Assembly (NCBI GenBank): GCA_023362775.1
Contig: JALMGJ010000015.1
Location: 12,163,501-12,227,500, forward strand
Length of the DNA: 64,000 nt
Source: Charina bottae
Lineage: Eukaryota; Chordata; Lepidosauria; Squamata; Charinaidae
Reading direction: 5' to 3'
Shown: positions 1 to 11,145 of the stretch, piece by piece
How the letters are laid out: every line of letters starts with the position of its first letter
How positions within the stretch are numbered: the first letter of the stretch is position 1
Made by a program: the position numbers and the translations under genes
Notes under the pieces: model-generated
Seen by the model: only the letters and a program-made list of their open reading frames with translations
Database searches by the model: none
What the model was told of the DNA's origin: nothing

Positions 1-303
1 ATTACTGTATATCTGCACTTTGCCCTAACAAACCACTTAAAAATCTCTTCAATGTACATAGTACTTCTGTGAAGACTCTCAGAAAAAGCTACATGCCCAA
101 GATTTCAAAAATCCTTGCATGCAGGTCTATTTTAAAGATGCAAAGAGACCCCCTCTCCAAATTTAAGCCCACATGGTTTGTTTCAAAACAGGGTTTTTTC
201 TATGGTAGCCCCACTGTAAGTTCATTCCTTGGATCTGCTATACGACTAGTGTTCATCCAGAATTCTGCTCTAAATTAATTATTTCCACACTAGCTCCATA
301 AGA

Positions 304-486
304 GAGCCAATTTGGTGTAGTGGTTAAGGCATTAGGCTAGAAACTGGGAGACTGTGAGTTCTAGTCCCGCCTGAGGCATGAGGCCAGCTGGGTGACCTTG
401 GGCCAGTCACTTTCTCTCAGCCCTAGGAAGGAGGCAAGGCAAATCACTTCTGAAATTTTGCCAAGAAAACTGCAGGGACCCCATCA
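304..486 (+). mobile_element. tRNA-derived SINE (Sauria-type), 3'-truncated
   Basis: The head begins GAGCCAATTTGGTGTAGTGG and carries a pol III A-box-like stretch (GGTGTAGTGGTTAAGGC) and a B-box-like stretch (GAGTTCTAGTCCC). The body reads GGGTGACCTTGGGCCAGTCA. The same head recurs at 8810 and 19284, and on the other strand at 41896. The tail fades after the 'aaaactgcaggga' segment, so this copy is truncated or diverged at its 3' end. Assignment to the squamate Sauria SINE group rests on remembered family features, not on a search. Confidence 0.8.
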
Positions 487-2077
487 TCTACAAGTTCCCA
501 ACCATTTTTCCAGTTAGAATTAGGCAGACCCTTGGTTTGTGATTACAAAGATACCTCCTGGAGAACTACCACTGGTCAGAATTGATAATATTGGGCCAGA
601 TATACAGGCTGCCTTTATTAGTTTGAATGTAGGCAAGGGATGAAATGGGCAGAGCAATAAAATAAATTCATTGCGCTCCTATCTGGTATGTTGCCTTGGC
701 TAAGATTTCCCAGTTCTGTTTGGGGGATGAGATTAGGATATTTTGCTTGTTTTGTTTTGCTTTGCTTTGCTTTGCTTTAACTGTGTACAGCCTATTTTAG
801 GGGCTTCATGTGTTTCCTCATGCAATGTAAAGAGAAGCTCTGCCAAAGATTTTCAGGAACTGTACTGCTGAATTTTAGAAAGAATGCTGAAGGCAACAAA
901 AATGGTTCAAGGGCACTGCAGCCTAAGAATGTATATATTTAAGTATGTGTATAATATCTGGATCAAAATATTATAAAATAGGGAGCTGATTTACATTTTC
1001 TTCACTGTATGTAAAAGGTCAATTAAATCATTCTACATCTATTTTCAGACACATAGACTTATTAATTACACATTGGCTTCTGAGAACTCATAGAATAATG
1101 GGTTGGTTACTCTTCGTTTCCATGGATATTAATCAGTGAGTTCAGGATCTCCAATACCAAGAAGGTATTAGTACAAGGTTAAACATGATCATAAGCACAG
1201 CTCTCCCTTGAGGTCCATGGTTTTTCAATTTGCAAGATTTCCACGACTACAGGAGAGCTGGATGCATTTCAAGTGCTGCTGCTTGTAGTAAAATACATTT
1301 GCAGCTGCTGTAGAGGCTGGTTTGGGGATTTGAAAAGTTGGCAGGCGAGCATCAGAGGACAATGGAATGAACATACTAGCGAGATAACAGGTAATCAGTT
1401 CCAGAGGTAAGGAATCCCAAAGCGACATTTATGAGACCTTCACTTTGTTCTTCAATATGTATGTTTCATTGACACTTACTTATTAGATACTTTTGTGACA
1501 GCTTGCCTTTCAAGTCCTGATGCTCCAAAGCACTTAATCATATGCTTCGTTGCAAAGTGTAAAAACAGGAACTGTCATTTCCATGCTATTCCCAAATGGG
1601 TTTCCTGCTGACTACCAGGGAAGGATGAGCAGTAAACGGCTGATTCTGAATCAGACTTTGTGCCTGAAGTATGTTCATCCAATTTGGTTGTGTAAGGACT
1701 GTAACTTTAAGCAGTACACTTACATTTCCTTTCTCTTTCTGCCCCATCCAAGCATGTTCCTTTTTTTCCCCATAGTTTTTAAATTATAAAGCTGAGTGTG
1801 AAAAAGATCTCCAGATTGTCAACTGTAATCTCTTGGAGCTTTTCTGGCTATAATCTGCCTTGGGAGCTTTTGTGGCTAAGCAGCAGGATAAAAACTCTTT
1901 AAATACATAATTATAATAGAAGAGCTTAATTGCAAGCATGTGATGGCTGTGTTACATATATTTTGGGGTACATTTAAACATCACAGATCTAAACTTTAAA
2001 ATAATTGGGAACCAAGACCAGTAGCTAGAGACAGTGTGAAGCAAACATTTCTAATGGCACAATCAGATTTGAAAACA
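487..2077. other. No gene seen; AT-rich unique DNA
   Basis: Short ORFs only, none with a recognisable domain. Contains a short (GCTTT)n run at about 751-779. No RNA gene or clear mobile element was recognised. Confidence 0.5.
751..779. repeat. (TTTGC)n microsatellite
   Basis: Short pentanucleotide run of TTTGC/TTTGT units. Confidence 0.8.
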
Positions 2078-2082
2078 AATTG

Positions 2083-2560
2083 TGATAGAATGTGTCCCTG
2101 AAGTGGGGATGATGTGATGGATTTCGAGGCTGCTGCTGGTTCTCAGGAAGGAGGGAGTGCATTCCAAGGAGATAAGAGGACTCGCAGTCTAGAGAGTCTT
2201 GGTAGGGAGTCAAAGAGAGTCAGAGTAGCTCCGCCCTAGACTCTCCTGGGTTATTTCCCCTTAGGTTAGTTAGGATAGCTTGAGTCTGGCAAGATTGATG
2301 TCGGGGGTCAGCCCAAGAACAACGAGGAGTCAGTGTATTCCAAATCTCCAGTTCCTTATTGCTCCAACCATACAGACAGAATCTTGCCAGACTAAAGCTA
2401 TCCTAACTAACCTGAAATAACCTAGGAGAGTCTAGGGCAGGGCTACTCTGACTCTCTTTGACTCCCTGCCAAGACTCTCTAGACTGCAAGCCCATTTATC
2501 TCTTTGGAATGCACTCCCTCCTTCCTGAGAACCAGCGGCAGCCTCGAAATCCACCACACA
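2083..2560 (-). mobile_element. Hairpin LTR-like element, family A
   Basis: The element starts TGATAGAATG and ends CCACCACACA. It is flanked by a perfect 5-bp duplication, AATTG, at 2078-2082 and 2561-2565. TG...CA ends with a 5-bp duplication fit a retroviral or LTR-type integrase. Inside, about 2117-2305 is the inverted complement of about 2375-2555, so most of the element folds into one hairpin. The loop contains a core shared with the element at 4046: GGCAAGATTGATGTCGG on one side and CAGAATCTTGCCAGACT (2377-2393) on the other. Read on the minus strand the core has a CAATAA polyA-like signal, which suggests the orientation. It could instead be a long-TIR DNA transposon such as a Ginger-like one. 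No internal coding region is present. Confidence 0.6.
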
Positions 2561-2728
2561 AATTGCACGTTCTTCATCACACAGTGCCAATGATGTGTAG
2601 AGTTTGATGGGAATAGTTAAAGGAATCTATATTAGAGCCAGAATGATGTTAAATATAACAAGGTTACACTCTTGGGCATTTTCTGCGTGGAAGGCCATAT
2701 AAGCCTCAGTGACCATCAAAATACTGTA

Positions 2729-3067
2729 AGGTAAAGGTAAAGGTTCCCCCCACACATTTGTGCAGTCGTGTCCGACTCTAGGGGCCGGTGCTCATCTCCG
2801 TTTGTTAGCCGAAGAGCCAGTGTTGTCTGAAGACGCTTCCACGGTCATGTGGCCTCATGACATGCACGGAATGCTGTTACCTTCCCACCGAAGTGGTACC
2901 TATTCACCTACTTGCAATTGCATGCTTTCGAATTGCTAGGTTGTCAAGAGCTGGGGCTAGTGCGGGAGCTCACTCCACACACAGGGCTAGGAATTTGAAC
3001 CTCCGAACCTGCGATCTTCCGATCGACAAGGCTGGCATCTTACCCACTGAGCCACCACGCCCCTTAC
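2729..3067 (-). mobile_element. tRNA-derived SINE, second family
   Basis: Minus-strand copy. The reverse complement reads GTGGTGGCTCAGTGGGTAAG (A-box region), then a B box (GTTCAAATTCC), a tRNA-unrelated body, and a tail reading AGAGTCGGACACGACTGCAC and ending CCTTTACCTTTACCTTA. It is flanked by a perfect 12-bp duplication, CAAAATACTGTA, at 2717-2728 and 3068-3079, so both ends are secure. Same family as 22062, 27839, 28694 and 50602. Confidence 0.9.
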
Positions 3068-3079
3068 CAAAATACTGTA

Positions 3080-3865
3080 TTTATATTCAAAATCCTTGAA
3101 AGCAGATTTTTTTAAGAAGGGGGAAGGAATCAGAATTCCCTTTGTTAGAACATGTTATTTAACTGGAATCTTGGATCAGGGATGAGGAATCTATGGTCCT
3201 CCAAACAGCAAGGTCAGTGGTAGAGGGTGCTGGATGGTATAGATCAGCAACTGAGTGGGCCAGATTCTTCAGTCCTGCCTTAGTAACATGGTATTTTCCA
3301 CTAAGAGAAAGATGGACGATACAGATAGAATGCATTCTATGCAACACAGTGCCCATAATTCCTATGGATACTGGAAATGTGGTTCAGCAGCATCTGAAGG
3401 CCTTGTACCCCTGTTGCAAAATCAAATATATATTAAAAGAGGAGATAATATTGTATTCCTTTATAGGGGATCCACGTCCTAAGGCTGTATGTCTGCATTT
3501 AGCCCTGAAGACTTTGACACAGTCCCCAAAACCTCTCCAAAAATGTCATTTTTAATTTGACAGAAGTGGGAAAAAGTAGTAATACATAGGAAATAATCAA
3601 CATGATACAGTATATGTTGATCAACATGGGAGTATGAATCTGCTCCAGACTTTTTTGAATCAGTTGTTTGATTCATAAAATTGAGTCAGTTCTGTTTGAT
3701 TGAAAATTACTTTGGGTCAAACGGACTTGGAAAAAAAATGATTCAGTTGGGAAAATAAATAAGCTTTTACACGTGGAAATTGTCCATCCAGTTTACAAAG
3801 TTGATTCAAACTGGAGATGAGATTCAATCACTTTTCAATTTAATCTCCAAACTGAAGTCTCAGAT
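3080..3865. other. No gene seen
   Basis: A 120-codon ORF at 3193-3555 has no recognisable domain and biased low-complexity composition. I regard it as chance. The 3640-3840 segment repeats TTGATTC-type words but no element was recognised. Confidence 0.4.
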
Positions 3866-3872
3866 AACCCTA

Positions 3873-3966
3873 GTAATTTAATTTAATTTAATTTAATTTA
3901 ATTTAATTTAATTTAATTTAATTTAATTTAATTTAATTTAATTTAATTTAATTTAATTTAATTTAA
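3873..3966. repeat. (ATTTA)n pentanucleotide array
   Basis: About 19 near-perfect tandem units of TTTAA. Confidence 0.97.
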
Positions 3967-4045
3967 TAATTAATTTCCACTCAAATTTAATTATTGACCT
4001 GGCCCCACTTTTTGACATGTGGCCTACAGTGCATCACTCAAAAGC

Positions 4046-4493
4046 TGTAATGGTATGTGGGAAAGACCTTGGGAGACGGGGCGAAGAGACACTGCTAAGG
4101 GAACAGTCAGATAAGAGACAGCATAGCCCACAGCTAGATAGTGGGTGGGGCAGGAGGCTCAGAAGAGAGCCTCCCTAGTCGCTCTGGCTGTAAAGGTGAA
4201 GGGTGGGGGAGAACTGTACTTTCATACTTGCAAGATTGATGTCGGCCTCTCGGGGTAAACTAGATAGGAATCACAACCAGATGAGCTAATTCTAGTTTAT
4301 TGTAAAGCTACATTGCCAGAATCTTGCAAGTCTGAAATTACAATTCTCTCCCATGAGCATCTAGGGAGGCTCTCTTCTGAGCCTCTTGCCCTACCCAGTA
4401 TCTAGCTGCGGGCTATGCTGTCTCTTATCTGACTGTTCCTTTGGCAGCATCTCTCTGCCCAGTCTCCCAAGGTCTTTCCCACATACCATTACA
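4046..4493 (-). mobile_element. Hairpin LTR-like element, family B, complete
   Basis: Ends are TGTAATGGTATGTGGG and its exact inverse CCCACATACCATTACA. A 5-bp duplication, AAAGC, lies at 4041-4045 and 4494-4498. The two arms (about 4046-4215 and 4335-4493) are near-complete inverted copies. The loop holds GCAAGATTGATGTCGG, a stretch reading CTAGTTTATTGTAAAGC, and CAGAATCTTGCAAGTCT (4317-4333). On the minus strand the loop carries CAATAAA, a polyA signal. This is read as an LTR whose region after the polyA signal is an inverted copy of the region before it. Alternative: a miniature DNA transposon with TGT...ACA termini, as in Ginger elements. A related copy lies at 22578-22887 and a half copy at 42852. 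Confidence 0.65.
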
Positions 4494-4518
4494 AAAGCTA
4501 AGCACTTTAATGCTGTGC

Positions 4519-4522
<4 letters not shown>

Positions 4523-4556
<34 letters not shown>
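4523..4556. repeat. (AC)n microsatellite
   Basis: Uninterrupted AC dinucleotide run. Confidence 0.97.
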
Positions 4557-4558
<2 letters not shown>

Positions 4559-4775
4559 ACACCAGGGGGAAAAAAGCCATGCACTCCTGTTTTAGAAGGT
4601 TATGCTTAAGAAGAAGAGAAAACCCCACTGTACCTGATTCAGGACATCAATAGAAAATAATAGCATTAAAGTGTTCTAAGAGCTTTGCATACTAAATGAA
4701 ATGTATCCCCAGGAATGAGCTACATTTAATCCAAATGTCAAATGAATGCTTGCATAGAACAAACTGAGATGGAAA

Positions 4776-4780
<5 letters not shown>

Positions 4781-4852
<72 letters not shown>
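4781..4852. repeat. (CA)n(GA)n compound microsatellite
   Basis: CA run passing directly into a GA run of about 46 bp. Confidence 0.97.
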
Positions 4853-4855
<3 letters not shown>

Positions 4856-5344
4856 AAAAAAGACTATTAAACTTTTAAAAACTCTAATGAGATCCGCAAC
4901 AGAGACCAATAGGTTTGGATCTAAAAGGTGATTCTGAGTGACATGAAGAGGTGGAGAATGTCAAGACAAGATATGTGCTTCTTTGCCTTTTGGGCAGTAT
5001 GTTTTCTCCCCATTTTGTAATCTTCTATGTGAGATTATGGGGAGCCTTGGAAAGGAATGGAAGAGAAAGAAGAATAAACAGTCAAGAGATAGAGGGTACA
5101 ACAGTGGACAATATATCTCATAAACAGTAATATAGACCAAGTGGAGAGAAATCTGGGAAGAAACATTTCAGATCGTTCAAAGAGTCTCTGCCTCAATTAA
5201 CTCAGTATATCTGGGTTTGAAAATTCCTCTTAAAGTTTACAAGATTCTGTATTTACCCCCAAAATAGCAATAAAGATACCTTACTAAAATCTGTATTGTT
5301 CTTGCTTCCGTTCTCCTACACAGTTGTTTGTGGCTTGACTTGGA
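4853..5344. other. No gene seen
   Basis: Unique AT-rich DNA between a microsatellite and the LINE. Nothing recognised. Confidence 0.4.
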
Positions 5345-7157
5345 ACAATCCCTGAGGAACAATTACCTGAGGAAGTGGACAGGATCCTTCGAGCAGCAAA
5401 CACCACCACTTGTCATCTAGATCCATGCCCCTCCTGGCTGGTGAAAGCAGCTAGGGGGGTGACATGTGGTTGGGTCCAGGCGATGGTCAATGCATCCTTG
5501 GGAGAGGGGGTGTTTCCAACTGCCTTTAAGGAGGCATTGGTGCACCCCCTCCTCAAGAAACCATTGCTGGACCCTATGGTGCTGGATAATTTCCACCCAG
5601 TCTCCCACCTTCCCTTTTTGGGGAAGGTGGTTGAGAAAGTGGTGGCGTTGCAGCTCCAGAGGATCCTGGATGAAACGGATTATCTAGACCCCTTTCAGTC
5701 AGGTTTCAGGCCTGGACATGGAACAGAAACAGCATTGTTCGCACATGGATGATCTCTGGCGGGAGTGGGATGGTGGCAGTGCATCCATCCTAGCTCTCCT
5801 TGACCTCTCAGCAGCTTTCAATACCATCGACCATGGTATCCTTTTGGGTCGGCTCAGGGAGTTGGGGGTGGGCAGCGTGGTTCTGCGCTGGTTCACCTCC
5901 TTCCTTCAGGGCCGGTCCCAATCGGTGTTGATAGGGGAGGAGAGATCTGACCCTCGACCCCTCCCTTGTGGGATGCCGCAGGGTTTGGTTCTCTCTCCAC
6001 TCCTGTTTAACATTTACATGAAACCACTGGGTGAGATCATCCGCCACCACGGGATAAGATATTATCAATATGCTGATGATACTCAGTTATATATTTCTGT
6101 TCCGGGTGAGGTAAGTGATGCTGTGACTGCTCTTTCTCTGTGCCTGGGGGCTGTAGGGGCCTGGATGGGGTCCAACAGGCTTCAACTGAACCCTGGTAAG
6201 ACGGAGTGGCTGTGGATTAACGGCTCTTCCCCATCTGGGACATTATCATCTTTGGTTCTGGATGGGGTTGCACTGCCCCAGACAGACCCGGTGCGGAATC
6301 TGGGGGTCCTTCTGGACTCACGACTCCTGCTTGAAGAGCAGGTGGCACTCGTGGCCAGAAGGGCTTTTGCACAACTCCGTGTTGTGCGCCAGTTACGCCC
6401 GTTCCTGGATCGGGAGGCCCTTCGAACAGTCACTCATACCCTTGTTATCTCGCATATAGACTACTGTAACGCGTACATGGGGCTACCCTTGAAGAGTATC
6501 CAGAAGCTTCAGCTGGTCCAGAATGCAGCTGCACGGGCTGTTGCTGGTGCCCCTAGATCGGCACATATAACACTGTTGTTGCGTGAGCTGCATTGGGTAC
6601 CAGTTTGCTTCTGGGTCCAATTCAAGGTGTTGGTTATCACCTTTAAAGCCCTACATGGCATGGGACCAGGTTACCTGAGGGACCACCTCATCCCAAATAT
6701 ATCTACCCATCCCACCCGATCATGCAGAGGGGGCATGCTTCGGACCCCATCTATAAGAGAGTTCCATCCGGCGGGGTCCAGGAGACGTGCCTTCTCTGCA
6801 GTAGCTCCCGCCCTGTGGAACAATTTTCCCCCGGAGGTGAGATCAGCTCCTTCGCTCCTGACCTTCCGGAAGAACCTGAAAACCTGGCTCTGCTGCCTTG
6901 CGTGGGACCAAGGAAGGGATAGTCACTCGTGGGGATGGCTAATACCCTAGAGAGCTCCTCTTTTACATTAGATTAAGTAAGATCATTTTACTACCTTTGC
7001 CTCTGGATTCTAATCTTGTTTTATAATTTTTATTTTAGATTTTATGTATACTTTTTGTTTTTGTTTTTACTATTTTATTGTAAACCGCCCAGAGTCCCTC
7101 CAGCGGAGGGAGATGGGCGGTGATATAAATTTTACAAATAAATAAATAAATTTTAAA
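5345..7157 (+). mobile_element. L2/CR1-type LINE, 5'-truncated
   Basis: Begins inside the coding region upstream of the reverse-transcriptase palm and runs through the ORF end into a 3' UTR. The UTR reads TAAACCGCCCAGAGTCCCTC then GGGAGATGGGCGG, which can form a small stem, and ends in (AAATA)n. The endonuclease half is missing. The encoded RT has the L2/CR1-group signatures LDLSAAFNTIDH and YADDTQLY. Shorter 3' ends of the same or a close family lie at 27540, 47885 (minus) and 63496; tail-only matches lie at 18846, 32481 (minus), 44041 and 63810 (minus). The upstream junction is approximate because no target duplication could be read. Confidence 0.85.
5375..6950 (+). pseudogene. L2/CR1-type reverse transcriptase, frameshifted
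   Basis: RNA-dependent DNA polymerase fragment of the LINE. Frame 1 (5375-5752) encodes the fingers, with HPLLKKP and FQSGFRPGHGTETAL. A frameshift near 5735-5745 moves the reading into a 410-codon frame (5718-6950). That frame has motif A LDLSAAFNTID (catalytic Asp about residue 29), motif B GMPQGLVLSPLLFN, and motif C YADD (residues 118-121), followed by thumb and C-terminal sequence ending in KTWLCCLAWDQ. Motif B has Met and Leu where the family usually has Val and Ser. With the frameshift and no endonuclease the copy cannot be autonomous. Confidence 0.85.
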
Positions 7158-7949
7158 AATCCCTTGGGTATGCATAAATAGATGTTTTTCACAATGATCT
7201 TTAGACATTTCAGACCAGACTTTAGCCCTAATATAAACCAAGACCCATCTTTATTTCTTCCTATATGCCCATGGATATCCACAGGGCAAGTGACAACCCT
7301 ATTCTGGCTGCAGATAGCCATGAGTATGCCTGCTTCGCTCATCATCACATAATTTGTCTATCTTTGTGTGAAATGTGAACCCAGCCACTAGAGTGTTTAA
7401 ACCATAATGTAATTCTGAATAAAACAGGCCACTGTTACTTGTTTACCAACCCATGTTTAAAACCATCCATGGCTTAATAAAATGTGTGAACTTTACCAGT
7501 GTTTGTTGTTAATTCCATCTCTATTCTGTATCCTCTCCTTGAATTCTTATTCACTTTATTTTCTTCCCTTTGGGTTCATTCTTTTTCTTAAAAAACATCC
7601 TAGACATTAAAGGGTAACAGGGTTACAGATGGGATCCACTTAAATCTGAAGGGACCACCCACTTTCTGTTCTATGAAGGTCCATGTATTAGATCTTCCAA
7701 GAATGTTTGCCTGTTTTATGTTGGCATCCCACTTTCCTTTCAGCAGCTCAAGTTATCATAGTGTTATTGGTCACATAAAAGCAATCATTTGCTTGGGCTA
7801 TGTGACTGAATGTCATCTTGACTCCAGAAAAGGGAAGGAGAATGCCAAACTCCTTTTCCTGTCCTCTTCCTCCTTTTCTCATTCTCTTCCATCTCTTATT
7901 CTCTCATTTCTCTCCTTTCCTTCTCTCCATCTTCCTCTTTCTTACCCCA
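7158..7949. other. No gene seen
   Basis: Unique DNA. About 7367-7480 (TGTGAACCCAGCCACTAGAG) resembles old hAT-type debris but is too diverged to bound. Confidence 0.35.
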
Positions 7950-8027
7950 TTCTCCCTCCCTCCCTCCCTCCCTCCCTCCCTTCCTTCCTTCCTTCCTTCC
8001 TTCCTTCCTTCCTTCCTTCCTTCCTTC
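7950..8027. repeat. (TCCC)n(TTCC)n compound microsatellite
   Basis: CCCT units pass into CCTT units. Apparent proline- and serine-rich ORFs across it are artefacts of the repeat. Confidence 0.97.
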
Positions 8028-8809
8028 TGCAGTTTAAATGAACTATCCAATAATTCATTATACTTGGGGACAAGGGTGAGGGGGTTCCCTCCTCCTCTTG
8101 AGACCTGGGGCAAATGTAAAGAAACCATGCCAGCAGTTTTTCTGCTAGGGAGCAAGACCTTCTCAGAGCAGGAAGTGAAGTGTTGACTGTCTCCTTGGTT
8201 GTCAGCTACCACAGCAAGGGACAGTTTCCAGAGAAATCCATATATTGAGAACCAACAGGTACACTTTTATCTACAACAAAAGGTTGTTCATCGTAGAAGA
8301 TGGTGGGTTTGTTAAGAACCAGTCCATGGGTGGAAAGGAGTGGTCGTTGCCCTCAAAATGATAGGTGCTTTCACCTTTATGATTATATCACCCAACATAG
8401 TGCGACCCAACAGAAGAATGAATTAGGTGTCTCTAAAGGGAAACCCTGCACCTACTGGAGATTGGTACAGTGATATATAAGAAGCTGAAAGTGTGTGTTG
8501 TTTTGTCAATCAGCAGCATTATCCCACTGAACATCAGGGGGCAAACATGACAGTGACTTTAATTGAGCAATCAGACCAACTGTGCAGCATTGACAGATTG
8601 CCAGGTTCACAAGCCTCCCACTGTGACCAGATCAACGACTGAGCATGCAATTGATACTATGAGAGGTATGAGGCTGCTAAGGACCAATTCATTTATCAGG
8701 AGGAACAGCTAAAATGTGTTGCATTTACAGCATGTTTTTTCTTAATAAAACAGAGTCCATATGCATTATTGGCTCCATAACATGTTATGTTTGTTTATTT
8801 CCAGCATTT
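8028..8809. other. No gene seen
   Basis: Unique DNA with no recognisable ORF, RNA gene or mobile element. Confidence 0.4.
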
Positions 8810-9070
8810 GAGCCAGTTTGGTCTAGTGGTTAAGGCTCCAGGCTAGAAAGCAGGAGACTGAGTTCTAGTCCCGCCTTAGGCATGAAAGCCAGTTCAGTGA
8901 CCTTGGGCCAGTCTCTCTCTCTCAGCCCAACTCACCTCACAGGGTTGCTGTTGTGGGGAAAATAGGAGGAGGAAGGAGTATTAGGTATGTTCACTGCCTT
9001 GAGTTACTTATAAAAATAATAGAGGCGGGATAAAAATTAAAATAAATAAAATTTAAAAATAAATAAATTT
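8810..9070 (+). mobile_element. Sauria-type tRNA SINE, full length
   Basis: Head GAGCCAGTTTGGTCTAGTGG, B-box-like GAGTTCTAGTCCC, body GTGACCTTGGGCCAGTCTCT, then TCACCTCACAGGGTTGCTGT. The 3' segment TTGAGTTACTTATAAAAATA is followed by GGCGGGATAAAAATTAAAAT and (AAATA)n. This is the most complete copy of the first SINE family. In squamates such SINEs are thought to be mobilised by BovB-type LINEs (family knowledge). Confidence 0.88.
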
Positions 9071-10680
9071 TATGCTGGCCTTCAGCCCCGCCACACCACC
9101 TCCTTCAAAATGTTCACAAAACAGCACACAAACATTAGATAGCGCAAGCCTCAGGCTTATCATCTAAAAGACATGGATCTAAAGGACACAGATGTAAGTA
9201 GAGAGATTTGGAAAGAAGGAAAGGGTGGGGGGAACATAAGGATGGCTATTGCTTCATTGCCCAGATGAATGGAAATATTTTTTTTTCTACTGCAACTGTC
9301 TTCTGCTTGTTCCTCTTTTCATTTTTCTCTTCACCTTTGAATTTTCTCCTACTGCTTTCTGTTCCTGAGATCAATCTTAACCTGATCCCTTTCATGTCTT
9401 GGCAATCTCTCCAACTCCCTTCTCAAAGCATCCCTGCATTGCACCCTTAAACTGCTCTTGTCCTGTGCTTGTGTTTATCATTTCTAAGTCTGTTTAAGAC
9501 AGTGCTATTGGACTAAGACACTTTTGGCAACAGCTTGCAAAGTGTTCAGTCCCAAATTCAGGCTAATATGATTTCTCATTGGACAATTTCCCAGCTACTG
9601 TATTCTTCCAACTTGCTGTTCCAGGAAAATAATTGCTAATCACTTTCCTTCCAGTGTGCAGATCTTACTGTATATACCTCTGTATGTTTGTGTGTTAGTT
9701 TGTATCAATATAAATATAATTTGCATTAAACCAAATTGATACATACAAATTAAAGCATCAAAATGCACTCATGCACAAGCCCAATAATCAGCTTTAAAAG
9801 AACAGTTCCTTTCTTACTTCCCTGTTAGTCTCTAGCATTTTCTAGAGCTGCCTTTATCAAAAATGCTACAAAGCACAATGGTTATAACACTTGCCTTATA
9901 AATAGACTGTGGGGAGCTGAAGGCAAAACCCTGAAATGAATGAAAAGATGAGGGCATTGTGCAATATTGGACCATTTTTTATTTTTAAAAAAGCACAGGG
10001 AACAGTAGGGTACTCCAAGAAAGAAAAATAGTAATTTAAAAAGTCTCTATTGGGTTCTAAATCTGCAATGTTCTACATCAGGGTGACATACAGGTGAAAA
10101 CTATACTTTAAAGCTGCAGTAGGAAAATACACCTGGAAGTTTAGTTTGTAATGGGAAAGTGTATAGAGTGACACCATCGGTTCCTGTCCTCCAAATATGG
10201 ATTGCTGGCCTGGTCTGAAGGTAGGATAATCACATAGTGTCTATCATTAGGAGTTATTTCAGGGAGTTATTTCAGCTTTTCTTTTTAATGCAGTAGCATA
10301 ATTAGTCCTAAGTTTCCTAAAAGTGTTATTATTCTGCAAAGGAAGCTCCTGTTTTTTTCTACATCATTTTGATAGAGCTTTTGCATTTCTTTATGATTTC
10401 TTTGGGTGATTATTATGGTTATGAGGTCATTCTTAAGTACAGCTATTGTTTTCCCACTGAACATTACTTCAATATTATGTAGTCTCCTAGGGACCCCAAG
10501 TTCTTGATAAGTGAAAGTTCCATTGGAAGAATACTTAGTTGTTCTCTTCCTTTGGGATTGATTTGAAGCTTGAGAAGCTGCAGAATGATGGAGGGATGAT
10601 TGCCCAATTAATGTCACATTTTCACACAACCCCCCTTGTCTACTTTATAACTAAATAAATGTGTCTGTTAGCACATATAC
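9071..10680. other. No confident gene; one unassigned ORF
   Basis: A minus-strand ORF of 114 codons at 10285-10629 has normal-looking amino-acid composition (includes RRLHNIEVMFSGKTIAVLK) but I do not recognise it. Everything else in this stretch is unique AT-rich DNA. Confidence 0.3.
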
Positions 10681-10767
10681 TTTAACTTTTAATAGAGGAG
10701 AATATATGTAGCTCAGGGTTGAACTGTGGAGTCCTTGGTGCTCTCTGAGCTTGGTTATTTGCTTGCA

Positions 10768-10801
10768 GATGTTTCATTATCTGACTAGGTAACATCATCA
10801 G
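10768..10801 (-). ncRNA. Hammerhead ribozyme core in Penelope-like copy
   Basis: Read on the minus strand: CTGATGA, a stem-II hairpin (TTACC/TAGTCA/GATAA), then GAAACATC. This matches the hammerhead core CUGANGA-stem II-GAAA followed by a very short stem III and the cleavage triplet. The bases next to the core (GAA before, TGC after) do not fully pair here, unlike GCA/TGC in the copy at 11112. One stem-II mismatch is present. Hammerhead motifs of this minimal type are known from Penelope-like pseudo-LTRs. Activity is inferred, not shown. Confidence 0.6.
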
Positions 10802-11111
10802 TTCTAGTGAGTGTGGGGTTTGCTCCCTGTTTATATACAGTTGCTTGTGTTTATGTAGATACATAGAGATAAACCACATTTACACACCATTCAAAAGAGA
10901 GAATAAAAAGCTAAGAAAGAAACAAAAAGAGCAGAAAACATCCTGTCCAGCAACCAACAGCTAGATAAGCATGGATTGACACCAGACAAACAATCAAGCA
11001 GAAAACAATATCCTAATCAAGTAACTACCAAGGAGAAAACCACACCCCCACCAACACTGGCAGGGCAAGCTATTGTACATAAACAGGGAACAACCCCCAC
11101 ACTCACTAGCA

Positions 11112-11145
11112 CTGATGATGTTACCTAGTCAGGTAATGAAATGTC
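11112..11145 (+). ncRNA. Hammerhead ribozyme core in Penelope-like copy
   Basis: CTGATGA (11112-11118), stem II TTACC/TAGTCA/GGTAA with perfect pairing, then GAAATGTC (11138-11145). Flanking GCA and TGC can form the start of stem I. The other copies read GAAACATC at the last position; TG and CA are the two decay products of CG, so the founder probably read GAAACGTC. Confidence 0.62.

Noticed and set aside
3193..3555. 120-codon ORF as a host exon
   Set aside because: No recognisable domain and no splice-site or codon-bias support by eye.
4676..4909. Leucine/serine-repeat ORF
   Set aside because: Translation of the CA/GA dinucleotide repeat.
5417..6459. Extra ORFs on both strands within the L2-type LINE
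   Set aside because: Shadow frames of the reverse-transcriptase coding sequence, without motifs of their own.
7818..8186. ORFs rich in Pro, Ser and Leu around 7.7-8.2 kb
   Set aside because: They are translations of the (TCCC)n(TTCC)n microsatellite.
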